Part shown: in pieces, positions 40,912 through 50,673 of the stretch | Position numbering within the stretch: the stretch's first letter is position 1 | Layout: the number at the start of each line of letters is the position of its first letter | Source: Rhodocyclaceae bacterium | Lineage (GTDB): Bacteria; Pseudomonadota; Gammaproteobacteria; Burkholderiales; Rhodocyclaceae | Assembly (NCBI GenBank): GCA_028869135.1 | Contig: JAGWTC010000015.1 | Coordinates: 1-62,783, forward strand | DNA: 62,783 bases | Direction: 5' to 3' | Position numbers and translations under genes: made by a program | Notes under the pieces: generated by a model | Told to the model about the DNA's origin: nothing | Seen by the model: only the letters and a program-made list of their open reading frames with translations | The model's database searches: none

Positions 40912-43152
40912 TCAGTTCCTGACGCAGTCGACGTAGTAGCCGAGATTGCCCGAGCCGTCGTCCTTGACGAGGCCGTGAACATCGGTTTCGAAACCCGGGA
41001 AGTGCTCGTTGAAATGGCGAGCAAACTTCAGGTAGTTGACGATGGTCTTGTTGAACCGTTCGCCCGGAATCAGGAGCGGAATACCCGGCGGATAGGGCGT
41101 CACCAGCATGGCGGTGATGCGGCCTTCGAGGTCGTCGATGGAGACGCGTTCGATCTCGCGGTGCGCCATCCTGGCGAAGGCGTCCGACGGCTTCATGGCC
41201 GGCTCCATGTTCGACAGATACATCTCGGTGGTCAGGCGCGCCACGTCGTTGGTCTTGTACACATCGTGGATCTGCTGACACAGGTCGCGCAGGCCGACAC
41301 GCTCGTAGCGCGGATGCTTGGCGACGAACTCGGGCAGCACCTTCCACAACGGCTGATTCTTGTCGTAGTCGTCCTTGAACTGCTGCAGCGCGGTCACCAG
41401 CGTGTTCCAGCGGCCCTTGGTAATGCCGATGGTGAACATGATGAAAAACGAGTAGAGACCGCACTTCTCGACGATAACGCCGTGCTCGGCCAGATACTTG
41501 GTGACGATGGCGGCCGGAATGCCCAGATCGTCGGAAAACTCGCCGTCGACGTCCAGGCCCGGGGTAATGATGGTGGCCTTGATCGGGTCGAGCAGATTGA
41601 AGCCTTCGGCGAGATTGCCGAAGCCGTGCCAGCGCTCGCCGGGCTTCAGCATCCAGCTGTCGCGCTCCTCGAGGCCCTCCTCGGACAGGTCGTCCGGGCC
41701 CCAGACCTTGAACCACCAGTCGGCGCCCCATTCCTCATCGACCTTGCGCATGGCGCGACGGAAGTCGAGCGCTTCGGTCAGCGACTCCTCGACCAGCGCA
41801 GTGCCGCCGGGCTCCTCCATCATCGCCGCCGCGACGTCGCACGAAGCGATGATCGAGTATTGCGGCGAGGTCGAGGTGTGCATCAGATACGCTTCGTTGA
41901 ACACGTCACGGTCCAGCTTGTTGTTCTGGGCGTCCTGCACCAGGATCTGCGAAGCCTGGGAAAGACCGGCCAGCAGCTTGTGCGTGGACTGGGTCGAGAA
42001 CACCATCGAAGTCTTGCAGCGCGGACGGTCGGCGCCGATGGCATGGTAGTCGCCGTAGAAATCGTGGAAGGCAGCATGCGGCAGCCAGGCCTCATCGAAG
42101 TGCAGGGTATCGATCTTGCCGTCGAGCTCCTCCTTGATGTCCTCAACGTTATAGAGAATGCCGTCGTAGGTGCTTTGGGTGATGGTGAGCACACGCGGCT
42201 GCCCCTTGCATTGGCTGGCAAAGGGATGGCTGGCAATCTTCTTCTGGATGTTCTCCCACTTGAACTCGTCCTTCGGGATCGGGCCGATGATGCCGAAGTT
42301 GTTGCGCGTCGGCATCAGAAACACCGGGATCGCGCCGGTCATCATGATGGCGTGCAGAATGGACTTGTGGCAATTGCGGTCGACGACGACGATGTCGCCC
42401 GGCGCCACGGTCGAGTGCCACACGATCTTGTTCGAGGTCGACGTGCCATTGGTGACGAAGAACAGATGGTCGGCGTTGAAGATGCGCGCGGCATTGCGTT
42501 CCGATGCGGCGACCGGGCCGGTGTGGTCGAGCAGTTGCCCGAGCTCCTCGACTGCGTTGCACACGTCGGCGCGCAGCATATTCTCGCCGAAGAACTGGTG
42601 GAACATCTGTCCGACCGGCGACTTGAGAAAGGCCACGCCGCCGGAGTGGCCGGGGCAGTGCCACGAGTAGGAGCCGTCGGCCGCGTAGTGCGTAAGGGCG
42701 CGGAAGAAGGGCGGCGGCAGCGAATCGACATAGGCCTTGGCTTCGCGCACCACATGGCGGGCGATGAACTCCGGCGTGTCTTCATACATGTGGATGAAGC
42801 CGTGCAGCTCGCGCAGGATGTCATTCGGGATGTGGCGCGAGGTGCGCGTTTCGCCATGCAGGAAGATCGGGATCTCGGCGTTCTTGTAACGGATTTCCTC
42901 GACGAAGGCGCGCAGGTCGGCGATCGTCTCCTCTTCCTCCATCGCCAGCTCCTCGTCGTCGACGGAGAGGATGAAGGCCGAAGCGCGGCTCTGCTGTTGC
43001 GCGAATGAGGTCAGATCGCCGTAGCTGGTGACGCCCAGCACCTCCAGCCCCTCCTCCTTGATCGCATCGGCCAGGGCGCGGATGCCCAGACCGGAAGCGT
43101 TCTCGGAACGGAAGTCTTCGTCGATGATGATGATGGGAAAGTGGAAGCGCAT
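40912..43152 (-). CDS. Lysine/arginine/ornithine decarboxylase (fold III PLP enzyme)
   Basis: A 746-residue large decarboxylase of the LdcI/AdiA/SpeC type. Residues 1-130 form the receiver-like wing domain (FPIIIIDEDFRSENASGLG). The PLP core contains SYSWHCPGHSGG, FFVTNGTSTSNKIVWH, HFDEAWLPHAAFH and the PLP lysine Lys392 in STQSTHKLLAG. The C-terminal domain closes the decamer-type fold. Length is nearer AdiA (755) and LdcI (715) than the small enzymes. Substrate choice between Arg, Lys and Orn is not clear from sequence; in betaproteobacteria such genes often supply polyamines. CAGGAG precedes the ATG, just after a hairpin. Confidence 0.92.
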   Translation of the reverse strand: MRFHFPIIIIDEDFRSENASGLGIRALADAIKEEGLEVLGVTSYGDLTSFAQQQSRASAFILSVDDEELAMEEEETIADLRAFVEEIRYKNAEIPIFLHGETRTSRHIPNDILRELHGFIHMYEDTPEFIARHVVREAKAYVDSLPPPFFRALTHYAADGSYSWHCPGHSGGVAFLKSPVGQMFHQFFGENMLRADVCNAVEELGQLLDHTGPVAASERNAARIFNADHLFFVTNGTSTSNKIVWHSTVAPGDIVVVDRNCHKSILHAIMMTGAIPVFLMPTRNNFGIIGPIPKDEFKWENIQKKIASHPFASQCKGQPRVLTITQSTYDGILYNVEDIKEELDGKIDTLHFDEAWLPHAAFHDFYGDYHAIGADRPRCKTSMVFSTQSTHKLLAGLSQASQILVQDAQNNKLDRDVFNEAYLMHTSTSPQYSIIASCDVAAAMMEEPGGTALVEESLTEALDFRRAMRKVDEEWGADWWFKVWGPDDLSEEGLEERDSWMLKPGERWHGFGNLAEGFNLLDPIKATIITPGLDVDGEFSDDLGIPAAIVTKYLAEHGVIVEKCGLYSFFIMFTIGITKGRWNTLVTALQQFKDDYDKNQPLWKVLPEFVAKHPRYERVGLRDLCQQIHDVYKTNDVARLTTEMYLSNMEPAMKPSDAFARMAHREIERVSIDDLEGRITAMLVTPYPPGIPLLIPGERFNKTIVNYLKFARHFNEHFPGFETDVHGLVKDDGSGNLGYYVDCVRN

Positions 43153-43172
43153 GGCTGCTCCTGAAAGGCAAA

Positions 43173-43195
43173 GACCCGATTTGCAAAATCGGGTC
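43173..43195 (-). terminator. Hairpin between dcd and the decarboxylase gene
   Basis: GACCCGATTT (43173-43182) pairs with AAATCGGGTC (43186-43195) around GCA. On the minus strand it is 45 nt after the dcd stop and is followed by TTTGCCTTTC, then the decarboxylase ribosome-binding site 5-10 nt later. It is either the dcd terminator or an attenuator for the decarboxylase. Confidence 0.6.
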
Positions 43196-43240
43196 CCGGT
43201 AAAAATCGCTAAGGTAAAACGCCAGTGTTACGGCGCGGCG

Positions 43241-43807
43241 TCAGATCTTCGGCAAGGTTACACCGACCTGGCCCTGGTACTTGCCGCCGCGGTCCTTGTA
43301 CGAGGTTTCGCAGACCTCGTCGGACTCGAAAAACAACACCTGGGCGCAGCCTTCGCCGGCGTAGATCTTGGCCGGCAGCGGCGTGGTGTTGGAGAACTCC
43401 AGCGTCACATAGCCTTCCCATTCGGGTTCGAAGGGCGTGACATTGACGATGATGCCGCAGCGCGCATAGGTGCTCTTGCCCAGACACACGGTCAGGACCG
43501 AGCGCGGAATGCGGAAGTACTCGACGGTGCGCGCCAGGGCGAAGGAGTTCGGCGGGATGATGCAGTAGTCGCCTTCCATCTCGACGAAGGAGTTCGGATC
43601 AAAAGCCTTCGGGTCGACGATGGTCGAGTTGATGTTGGTAAAGACCCTGAATTCGCGCGCGCAGCGGATATCGTAGCCGTAGCTCGAAGTACCGTAGGAG
43701 ACGATCTTCTTGCCTTCGGCCTCGCGCACCAGATCGGGCTCAAAGGGCTCGATCATGCCGTGCTGCTCCGCCATGCGGCGTATCCACTTGTCCGATTTGA
43801 TGCTCAT
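43241..43807 (-). CDS. dcd: dCTP deaminase
   Basis: A 188-residue trimeric enzyme that deaminates dCTP to dUTP, feeding dUMP to ThyA. Family stretches: [18 protein letters not shown] at the N-terminus, [45 protein letters not shown], and [17 protein letters not shown] with the catalytic Glu. Length matches the monofunctional enzyme; nothing suggests the bifunctional dUTPase type. It lies between apbC upstream (terminator in the gap) and the decarboxylase. Confidence 0.96.
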   Translation of the reverse strand: MSIKSDKWIRRMAEQHGMIEPFEPDLVREAEGKKIVSYGTSSYGYDIRCAREFRVFTNINSTIVDPKAFDPNSFVEMEGDYCIIPPNSFALARTVEYFRIPRSVLTVCLGKSTYARCGIIVNVTPFEPEWEGYVTLEFSNTTPLPAKIYAGEGCAQVLFFESDEVCETSYKDRGGKYQGQVGVTLPKI

Positions 43808-43835
43808 AGATGGGCGATCCGGGTCTGGAAAAACG

Positions 43836-43860
43836 AAAAGAGCGGATTATCCGCTCTTTT
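43836..43860 (-). terminator. Intrinsic terminator of apbC
   Basis: AAAAGAGCGGA (43836-43846) pairs with TCCGCTCTTTT (43850-43860), loop TTA. On the minus strand it is 35 nt after the apbC stop and the stem runs into TTTTCG. It sits 29 nt before the dcd start. Confidence 0.8.
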
Positions 43861-43894
43861 CAGGGGGGTGCAATAGGCCTGAATCAAGCCTGGA

Positions 43895-44983
43895 TCAAGT
43901 GTTCTGGATAACGATATTCGGGAACTTGCCGCTCATTTCCTTGGCCTGTTCGGCGATCTTGACCGCCACGCGGCGGGCGATCTGCTTGTAGATCTCGGCA
44001 ATGCGGCCATCCGGGTCGGCCACGACGGTAGGCTTGCCCTGGTCGGCCTGCAGACGGATGGACAGATCCAGCGGCAGCTTGCCCAGCAGCTCGACGTTGT
44101 AGTCGAGCGCCATGCGCTCGCCGCCACCGGTGCCGAAGATGGCCTCTTCATGGCCGCAGTTGGAGCAGATATGCAGGCTCATGTTCTCGACGATGCCGAG
44201 GATGGGAATGCCGACCTTCTCGAACATCTTCAAGCCCTTGCGGGCGTCCAGCAGGGCAATGTCCTGCGGCGTGGTGACGATGACGGCGCCGGTGACCGGC
44301 ACCTGCTGCGACAGGGTCAGCTGGATGTCGCCGGTGCCGGGCGGCAGGTCGATGACCAGATAGTCGAGATCGTCCCAAGCGGTCTGGCCGAGCAGCTGCT
44401 GCATGGCCGAGGTGACCATGGGGCCGCGCCAGACCATGGGGGTTTCCGGGTCGATCAGGAAACCAATTGACATGGTCTGCACGTCGTAGGCTTCCATCGG
44501 CTTGATGGTCTTCTCGTCCACGGCTTCCGGACGGCCGGACAAGCCCATCATCTGCGGCTGCGAAGGGCCGTAGATGTCGGCGTCGAGCAGGCCGACGCGG
44601 GCACCCTCGGCCGACAAGGCCAGCGCCAGATTGACGGCAGTAGTGGACTTGCCCACACCGCCCTTGCCGGAGGCCACGGCGATGATGTTCTTGATGTTGG
44701 GCAGCAGCTTGAGGCCGCGTTGCACGGTATGCGCCACGATCTTGGCGTACACGTTGACGGTGATCTTGCCGATACCTGGCAGGGTCTTCAACTGGCCTTC
44801 GACCAGGTCGCGGATCAAGCCGAGCTGGCTCTGCGCCGGATAGCCGAGCTCGACGTCGAGCGCTACGTCGGCGCCATTGACCTTGATGTTCTTCGCACTG
44901 CGACTGTTGACGAAGTCCTTGCCGGTGTTGGGGTCGGTGATCTGCTTGAGTGCGTCCTGAACAACTGCTTCGGTGATGCTCAT
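43895..44983 (-). CDS. apbC: Iron-sulfur cluster carrier protein ApbC/Mrp
   Basis: A 362-residue P-loop ATPase that holds and delivers Fe-S clusters. The N-terminal 80 residues are a MIP18/DUF59-type domain (VVQDALKQITDPNTGKDFVNS). The Walker A is IAVASGKGGVGKSTTAVNLA of the deviant type, LVIDLPPGTGDIQLTL is Walker B/switch, and HICSNCGHEEAIFG supplies the CxxC cluster ligands. The start at 44983 (MSITEAVV) has AGGAATTCCT in front; the frame is open upstream but not conserved. It is divergent from metG, a common arrangement in proteobacteria. Confidence 0.95.
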   Translation of the reverse strand: MSITEAVVQDALKQITDPNTGKDFVNSRSAKNIKVNGADVALDVELGYPAQSQLGLIRDLVEGQLKTLPGIGKITVNVYAKIVAHTVQRGLKLLPNIKNIIAVASGKGGVGKSTTAVNLALALSAEGARVGLLDADIYGPSQPQMMGLSGRPEAVDEKTIKPMEAYDVQTMSIGFLIDPETPMVWRGPMVTSAMQQLLGQTAWDDLDYLVIDLPPGTGDIQLTLSQQVPVTGAVIVTTPQDIALLDARKGLKMFEKVGIPILGIVENMSLHICSNCGHEEAIFGTGGGERMALDYNVELLGKLPLDLSIRLQADQGKPTVVADPDGRIAEIYKQIARRVAVKIAEQAKEMSGKFPNIVIQNT

Positions 44984-45020
44984 AGGAATTCCTGTGCCTA
45001 ATACCTGACTGAATTTGTCT

Positions 45021-45064
45021 AGTATAACCCCGAGTCCGGGTCGGGCCCAGCGCTTTGGTAAAAT
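45021..45064. promoter_or_regulatory. Divergent apbC/metG promoter region
   Basis: On the minus strand TATACT (45026-45021) is a good -10 candidate for apbC, 38 nt before its ATG. On the plus strand TAAAAT (45059-45064) is a -10 candidate for metG, 32 nt before its ATG. Neither has a clear TTGACA box. Confidence 0.4.
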
Positions 45065-45096
45065 GGCGGATTGCCGAATCCAGCTCACGCTTTTCC

Positions 45097-47178
45097 ATGA
45101 CCGCCCCCCGCAAAATCCTCGTCACCAGCGCCCTGCCCTACGCCAACGGCGCCATCCACCTCGGCCATCTGGTCGAATATGTGCAGACCGACATCTGGGT
45201 GCGCTTCCAGAAGATGCGCGGGCACAACTGCCACTATGTCTGCGCCGACGACACGCACGGCACGCCCATCATGCTGCGCGCCGAGAAGGAGGGTGTCACG
45301 CCCGAGCAGTTGATCGCCCGCGTGCATGGCGAACACAGCCGCGACTTTGCCGGCTTCCATGTCAACTTCGACAACTATTACTCGACGCATTCGGACGAAA
45401 CCCGCCTGCATGCCGAAGACATCTACGCCAAGCTCCAGGCCGCCGGTCTGATCGAGACGCGCGCCATCGAGCAGTACTACGACCCGGTCAAGGAAATGTT
45501 CCTGCCGGATCGCTTCATCAAGGGCAATTGCCCCAAGTGCGACTCGCCCGACCAGTACGGCGACAACTGCGAGGTCTGCGGCGCCGCCTATGCGCCGACC
45601 GAACTCAAGAACCCCTACTCGGCGGTCTCCGGCGCCAAGCCGGTGCTGAAGAATTCCGAGCACTATTTCTTCAAGCTCTCCGATCCTCGCTGTCAGCAAT
45701 TCCTGCGCGAATGGACGCGTGGCGGCCATCTGCAGAACGAGGCCGCCAACAAGATGCAGGAGTGGCTGGGTACCGAAGGCGAGAACAAGCTCTCGGACTG
45801 GGACATCTCGCGCGATGCGCCCTACTTCGGCTTCCGCATTCCCGGCACCGACAACAAGTTCTTCTACGTCTGGCTGGATGCGCCGGTCGGCTACATGGGT
45901 TCCTTCCAGAACCTCGCCAATCGCATCGGCATTCCCTTCGACGAATACTGGGCGGCTGATTCGGAAACCGAGCTCTACCACTTCATCGGCAAGGACATTC
46001 TCTACTTCCACGCGCTGTTCTGGCCGGCCATGCTGAAGTTCAGCGGCCATCGCACGCCGAGCGGCGTGTTCGTGCACGGCTACCTGACCGTGGACGGCGC
46101 CAAGATGTCGAAGTCGCGCGGCACCTTCATCACCGCCGAGTCCTATCTGAATGTCGGCCTGAACCCGGAATGGCTGCGTTACTACTACGCCGCCAAGCTG
46201 AACGGCAGCATGGAAGACCTCGACCTCAACCTCGACGACTTCGTCGCGCGCGTGAACAGCGACCTGATCGGCAAGTACATCAATATCGCCAGCCGCTGCG
46301 CCGGTTTCCTGACCAAGGGCTTCGGCGGCAAGATCAAGCTCGATGCGGATTCCGAGCTCATCACCGCCGCACGCGCCAGCGCCGAAACCATTGCCGAAAG
46401 CTACGAGCAGCGCGACTACGGCCGCGCCCTGCGCGAAATCATGGCGATTGCCGACCGCGCCAACGGCGTGATCGCCGCCGCCGCGCCGTGGACCATCGCC
46501 AAGACCGATCCGACCAGCGAACAGCTGCAGGCCATTTGTTCCGAAGCGATGGAGATGTTCCGTCTGCTCACACTGTATTTGAAGCCCGTTCTGCCCAAGC
46601 TTGCCGAGCAGGTCGAGAACTTCCTCGGCATCCCGCATCAGGGCTGGGCCGAAGTGCATGTGCCGCTGACCAACGGCCACCTGATCAACAACTACGCGCA
46701 TCTGATGCAGCGCATCGATCCGAAGCAGGTCGAAGCATTGGTTGCTGCCAACCGTGATTCGCTGGCGCCTGCTGCCGCCGAACCCGTGAAGAAGGAAAAG
46801 AAAGTGGAAGCCAAGACTGAAGCCCCAGCCACCGCCGGCGAGTTCATCAGCATCGACGACTTCATGAAAGTCGATCTGCGCATCGCCAAGATCGCCAATG
46901 CCGAACACGTCGAAGGCGCCGACAAGCTGATCAAGCTGACGCTCGACGTCGGCGCCCTCGGCACCCGCCAGGTCTTCGCCGGCATCAAGGCGGCCTACGA
47001 TCCGGCGCTGCTGGTCGGTCGCCTCACCGTCATGGTCGCCAACCTCGCGCCGCGCAAGATGAAGTTCGGCATGAGCGAAGGCATGGTGCTGGCCGCCTCG
47101 GACACCGAAGGCAACACCAGCGGCCTCTACATCCTGTCGCCGGACAACGGCGCTACGCCAGGCATGAAGGTGAAGTGA
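45097..47178 (+). CDS. metG: Methionine-tRNA ligase
   Basis: A 693-residue class I synthetase that charges tRNA-Met. The HIGH-type motif is [17 protein letters not shown]. The connective domain carries four zinc cysteines in [20 protein letters not shown], so it is the two-knuckle E. coli type. [10 protein letters not shown] is the second signature. An Ala/Lys/Glu-rich linker (about residues 560-580) leads to a C-terminal EMAPII-like tRNA-binding and dimer domain ([17 protein letters not shown]). The start at 45097 is chosen at [13 protein letters not shown], the conserved N-terminus. An acylphosphatase gene overlaps the stop by 4 bp. Confidence 0.97.
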   Translation: MTAPRKILVTSALPYANGAIHLGHLVEYVQTDIWVRFQKMRGHNCHYVCADDTHGTPIMLRAEKEGVTPEQLIARVHGEHSRDFAGFHVNFDNYYSTHSDETRLHAEDIYAKLQAAGLIETRAIEQYYDPVKEMFLPDRFIKGNCPKCDSPDQYGDNCEVCGAAYAPTELKNPYSAVSGAKPVLKNSEHYFFKLSDPRCQQFLREWTRGGHLQNEAANKMQEWLGTEGENKLSDWDISRDAPYFGFRIPGTDNKFFYVWLDAPVGYMGSFQNLANRIGIPFDEYWAADSETELYHFIGKDILYFHALFWPAMLKFSGHRTPSGVFVHGYLTVDGAKMSKSRGTFITAESYLNVGLNPEWLRYYYAAKLNGSMEDLDLNLDDFVARVNSDLIGKYINIASRCAGFLTKGFGGKIKLDADSELITAARASAETIAESYEQRDYGRALREIMAIADRANGVIAAAAPWTIAKTDPTSEQLQAICSEAMEMFRLLTLYLKPVLPKLAEQVENFLGIPHQGWAEVHVPLTNGHLINNYAHLMQRIDPKQVEALVAANRDSLAPAAAEPVKKEKKVEAKTEAPATAGEFISIDDFMKVDLRIAKIANAEHVEGADKLIKLTLDVGALGTRQVFAGIKAAYDPALLVGRLTVMVANLAPRKMKFGMSEGMVLAASDTEGNTSGLYILSPDNGATPGMKVK

Positions 47179-47477
47179 ACAATCTCCCTTCGGCCAGCGA
47201 TCTGGCCTGCCGCCGCCTGGTGATTGCTGGCCGGGTTCAGGGCGTCTTCTATCGCGCATCGATGGTCGAGGCAGCCCAGGCGCTCGACGTATCGGGCTGG
47301 GTGCGCAACCGCCAGGACGGCACCGTGGAAGCCGTCCTGCATGGCAGCGGAGAGGCCGTTGCCCGCCTGATAGGCTGGGCCCGGCGCGGCCCGCCGGCGG
47401 CGCAGGTGACTCAGGTTCTTGTTGAGCTGACCGCAGAGGAAGACTTTCAGGACTTCCGCGCCATCGCCACGGCCTGA
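47175..47477 (+). CDS. acyP: Acylphosphatase
   Basis: A 100-residue small enzyme that hydrolyses acyl phosphates such as carbamoyl- and 1,3-bisphosphoglycerate-type bonds. The phosphate loop [12 protein letters not shown] holds the catalytic Arg. [16 protein letters not shown] holds the catalytic Asn and the second signature. Translation starts at a GTG overlapping the metG TGA (GTGA). The N-terminal dozen residues before the core are longer than usual. Its physiological role is unclear in any bacterium. Confidence 0.92.
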   Translation: MNNLPSASDLACRRLVIAGRVQGVFYRASMVEAAQALDVSGWVRNRQDGTVEAVLHGSGEAVARLIGWARRGPPAAQVTQVLVELTAEEDFQDFRAIATA

Positions 47478-47490
47478 AGAACAATCCGAC

Positions 47491-47532
47491 GTCGTTGCAT
47501 GGATGCGACGACTTCAGCGCATTGAAAATGCG
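47491..47532 (+). promoter_or_regulatory. Tandem hairpins in the acyP-YcaO gap
   Basis: First hairpin: GTCGT (47491-47495) plus GCAT with ATGC plus ACGAC (47508-47512), about 10 bp. Second hairpin: CGCATT (47518-47523) with AATGCG (47527-47532), loop GAA. The YcaO-protein ribosome-binding site follows at 47538. There is no U-tract, so this could be a weak terminator or a leader structure. Confidence 0.4.
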
Positions 47533-47551
47533 ACGCTAAGAGGTTCTGCGC

Positions 47552-49750
47552 ATGGAAATCAAGGTCAACTTTCTCGACAAGCTGCGTCAGGAAGCCAAGT
47601 TCGACGACTTCACCGTCATCGCCGATCAGCCGATTCGCTACAAGGGCGACGGCTCGGCGCCGGGTCCTTTCGACTACTTCCTGGCTTCGTCGGCCTTGTG
47701 CGCGGCCTACTTCGTCAAGGCCTATTGCGACGCCCGCAATATTCCGACCGACAATATGCGCCTCTCGCACAACAATATTGTCGATCCGGAAAATCGCTAC
47801 AAGCAGACCTTCAAGATCCAGATCCAGCTGCCCTCGGATATTTCGGATAAAGATAGAGAAGGCATCCTGCGCTCCATCGACCGCTGCAGCGTAAAGCGGG
47901 TGGTGCAGAACGGTCCGGAATTCATCATCGAAGAAGTGGAAAACCTCGATGCCGACGCCCAGGCCTTGTTGATCCCCGGCTCGGCTGAAACCCGCACCTA
48001 TATCGCCGGCAAGGACCTGCCCCTGGAGCAGACCATCGCCGATATGTCGGGCATTCTGGCGAAGCTCGGCATGAAGATCGAGATCGCCTCGTGGCGCAAT
48101 ATCGTGCCGAATGTGTGGTCGCTGCACATCCGCGACTCCCACTCGCCGATGTGCTTCACCAACGGCAAGGGCGCGACCAAGGAAAGCGCGCTGGCGTCGG
48201 CCCTGGGCGAATTCATCGAACGCACCAACTGCAATCACTTCTACAACGACCAATACTGGGGCGAGGAATTCGCCAACGCGCCCTTCGTGCACTACCCGGA
48301 CGAGCGCTGGTTTAAGCCGGGCAAGAAGGATGCGTTGCCCAAGGAAATTCTCGACGAACATTGCCTCGCCATCTACGATCCGGATGGCGAACTGCGCGGC
48401 TCGCACCTGTACGACACCAACTCCGGCAACACCGCGCGCGGCATCTGCTCGCTGCCTTACGTGCGCCAGTCGGACGGTGAGGTGGTGTACTTCCCGACCA
48501 ACCTCATCGACAACCTCTTCCTCAGCAACGGCATGAGCGCCGGCAATACACTGGCCGAGGCGCAGGTGCAGTGCCTGTCCGAAATTTTCGAGCGCGCCGT
48601 GAAGCGCGAGATTCTCGAAGGCGAAATCGCCCTGCCCGATGTGCCGCAGGACGTGTTGGCAAAATACCCCGGCATCGTCGCCGGCATTCAGGGCCTGGAA
48701 GCGCAGGGCTTTCCGGTACTGGTCAAGGACGCATCGCTGGGCGGCCGCTTTCCGGTGATGTGCGTGACCCTGATGAATCCGCGCACCGGCGGCGTGTTCG
48801 CCTCCTTCGGCGCCCATCCCAGCTTCGAAATCGCACTCGAGCGCAGCCTCACGGAGCTGCTGCAGGGCCGCAGTTTTGAAGGGCTGAACGACCTGCCGCG
48901 ACCGACATTCGAGAGCAATGCGGTCACCGAGCCCAACAACTTCGTCGAGCATTTCATCGATTCGAGCGGCGTGGTGTCGTGGCGTTTCTTCAGTGCCCGG
49001 GCCGACCACGATTTCGTCGAGTGGGACTTCTCGGGCCACGGCGAAAACTCGAATGCCGACGAAGCCGCGACCCTGTTCGGCATCCTCGCCGACATGGACA
49101 AGGAAGCGTACATGGCCGTATACGACCAGCTCGGCGCGATTGCCTGCCGCATCCTGGTGCCCGGCTATTCCGAAGTCTATCCGGTGGAAGACCTGATCTG
49201 GGACAACACCAACAAGGCGCTGGCTTTCCGCGAAGACATACTGAACCTGCACCGACTCGACGACGACGCGCTGGAAGCGCTGCTGGCGCGCCTCGAGGAG
49301 AGCGAGCTCGACGACTACACCGACATCATTACCTTGATCGGTGTCGAGTTCGACGAGAACACGGATTGGGGCCAGCTCACCGTCCTCGAGCTGAAACTGT
49401 TGATCAACCTTGCCTTGAATGAGTTCGAGGCAGCCAAGGAGCTGGTCGAGGCTTTCCTGCAGTTCAACGAAAACACGGTTGAGCGCGGCCTGTTCTATCA
49501 GGCCCTGAATGTGGTGCTGGAAGTCGAGCTCGACGACGAGATGGAACTGGCCGATTACGAGGCAAACTTCCGTCGCATGTACGGCGACGCCCGCATGGAT
49601 GCGGTGCTGGGTTCGGTGAATGGCAACGTGCGTTTCTTCGGCCTGGCGCCGACGAACATGAAGCTGGAGGGGCTAGACCGGCACCAGCGCCTGATCGACA
49701 GCTACAGGAAGCTGCACTCGGCCCGAGCCAAGGCGAGCTCAGCGGATTAG
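47552..49750 (+). CDS. OsmC-YcaO fusion protein
   Basis: A 732-residue cytoplasmic protein with two recognisable parts. Residues 1-140 resemble an OsmC domain (DQPIRYKGDGSAPGPFDYFLASSALCAAYFV, including the OsmC-type Cys). Residues about 165-560 are a YcaO domain: KGATKESALASALGEFIERTN and AEAQVQCLSEIFERAVKRE supply the ATP/Mg-binding Glu residues. The C-terminal 170 residues are acidic and helical (DDDALEALLARLEESELDDY). YcaO of E. coli assists beta-methylthiolation of ribosomal protein S12, and this OsmC-YcaO layout is the one I know for that group. No peptide substrate or natural-product gene is nearby, so a housekeeping role is more likely than RiPP synthesis. Confidence 0.9.
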   Translation: MEIKVNFLDKLRQEAKFDDFTVIADQPIRYKGDGSAPGPFDYFLASSALCAAYFVKAYCDARNIPTDNMRLSHNNIVDPENRYKQTFKIQIQLPSDISDKDREGILRSIDRCSVKRVVQNGPEFIIEEVENLDADAQALLIPGSAETRTYIAGKDLPLEQTIADMSGILAKLGMKIEIASWRNIVPNVWSLHIRDSHSPMCFTNGKGATKESALASALGEFIERTNCNHFYNDQYWGEEFANAPFVHYPDERWFKPGKKDALPKEILDEHCLAIYDPDGELRGSHLYDTNSGNTARGICSLPYVRQSDGEVVYFPTNLIDNLFLSNGMSAGNTLAEAQVQCLSEIFERAVKREILEGEIALPDVPQDVLAKYPGIVAGIQGLEAQGFPVLVKDASLGGRFPVMCVTLMNPRTGGVFASFGAHPSFEIALERSLTELLQGRSFEGLNDLPRPTFESNAVTEPNNFVEHFIDSSGVVSWRFFSARADHDFVEWDFSGHGENSNADEAATLFGILADMDKEAYMAVYDQLGAIACRILVPGYSEVYPVEDLIWDNTNKALAFREDILNLHRLDDDALEALLARLEESELDDYTDIITLIGVEFDENTDWGQLTVLELKLLINLALNEFEAAKELVEAFLQFNENTVERGLFYQALNVVLEVELDDEMELADYEANFRRMYGDARMDAVLGSVNGNVRFFGLAPTNMKLEGLDRHQRLIDSYRKLHSARAKASSAD

Positions 49751-50670
49751 AAGATCCATCGGGAGCTGTATGAAGCCCCGGCCAAACCGGCAAAGAATAC
49801 GAACAGGTGGCCCCATGCCCACCATTGGTAGCGACGTGCCAGCCTGTCCGGCCCCATGTTCGAAATCATGTAGAGGCGGCCGTCTTCAGGGTAATGCATC
49901 ATGTGCAGGTCGGCGCTGCTGCGCGCGTCCCGGTGCCGGGCTTCGACCTCGCGGCGCGCTGCGCTGCGTGCCAGATCCCACTCCTTGAGGCTTAGCTGCC
50001 CGTCATTATCGAGGTCGAAACGCTTGAGCAATTGCGGGTTGTCGCGCTTCCATTCGGCCAGCAAATCCTTGATGTCGCCATTGCGATCCAGCGCCAGATC
50101 AATGCCACTGCGCGTCACGAACTGCCCCAGCACGTAAATGCGCTCGTCCTTGAGCAACAGCCACTGGGTATAACGTTCGTCGCTCTCGATCCAGACGTCC
50201 TTGCGGATAGCCAGGACTTCGGCACCCTCGGGGTCGACGAGACATTCGCCGGTGCCGTCATTGATGATGAACGAGGCATCGGAAGTCTCGCTGCGATCGT
50301 GCTTCCACTTGCCCTCGCCGTCCTTGACCTCGACGTCATAGTGGTACCAGAGGCAGGGCAGTCCGGTCAACGGAGAGACCAGGGGTAAACCGTCCAACGG
50401 CTTGCCACGCCCGATCAGCTCGACATAGCCTTGCGCGGCCGTCGCCACCAGCGAGGTTGGCGTATCGCTGATGGTGCGCCAGCGCTGCAAGGCGCCGAGC
50501 CAGCCGAAGACACTCAGGGCGGCGATGCCAATGGCAATGAAGAACCAGCCGCGCGGATCGTCGATCTGGAAGCCGATGAAGAGAAGGATCAGCTGGCCGC
50601 CAGAAACGACGAAACGGCCGAAGCCGTCGGCCAGCCGGAGGGTGGGGCCGCTCCCAGTGGCAAAGAACAT
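49747..50670 (-). CDS. GIDE-like membrane protein with an EF-hand motif
   Basis: A 307-residue membrane protein. Two hydrophobic segments lie at about residues 20-58 and one at 285-302. Between them is a cytoplasmic or periplasmic region with the GIDE/MUL1-type pattern: AAQGYVELIGRGKPLDG, SPLTGLPCLWYHYDVE, INDGTGECLVDPEGAEV, YVLGQFV. Residues 219-230 (DLDNDGQLSLKE) fit the canonical EF-hand loop, with acidic residues at positions 1, 3, 5 and 12 and Gly at 6. Bacterial GIDE proteins usually sit next to LemA, as here (3-bp gap). Despite the mitochondrial ligase name, there is no RING finger. The biochemical role is unknown. Confidence 0.75.
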   Translation of the reverse strand: MFFATGSGPTLRLADGFGRFVVSGGQLILLFIGFQIDDPRGWFFIAIGIAALSVFGWLGALQRWRTISDTPTSLVATAAQGYVELIGRGKPLDGLPLVSPLTGLPCLWYHYDVEVKDGEGKWKHDRSETSDASFIINDGTGECLVDPEGAEVLAIRKDVWIESDERYTQWLLLKDERIYVLGQFVTRSGIDLALDRNGDIKDLLAEWKRDNPQLLKRFDLDNDGQLSLKEWDLARSAARREVEARHRDARSSADLHMMHYPEDGRLYMISNMGPDRLARRYQWWAWGHLFVFFAGLAGASYSSRWIF

Positions 50671-50673
50671 GGA

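Noticed and set aside
40975-43008. A 677-codon frame antisense to the decarboxylase, and similar long frames opposite glyA, the second GH57 gene, pgi, glgA, the YcaO gene, dnaE and leuS
   Set aside because: All lie opposite or in another frame of genes with clear family motifs and follow their third-codon-position bias.
45085-47484. A 799-codon antisense frame opposite metG
   Set aside because: Shadow of a high-GC gene. It has no ribosome-binding site and no recognisable protein features.
49747-50670. A functional bacterial E3 ubiquitin ligase
   Set aside because: The GIDE-like similarity concerns the non-catalytic domain only. There is no RING finger cysteine/histidine pattern.
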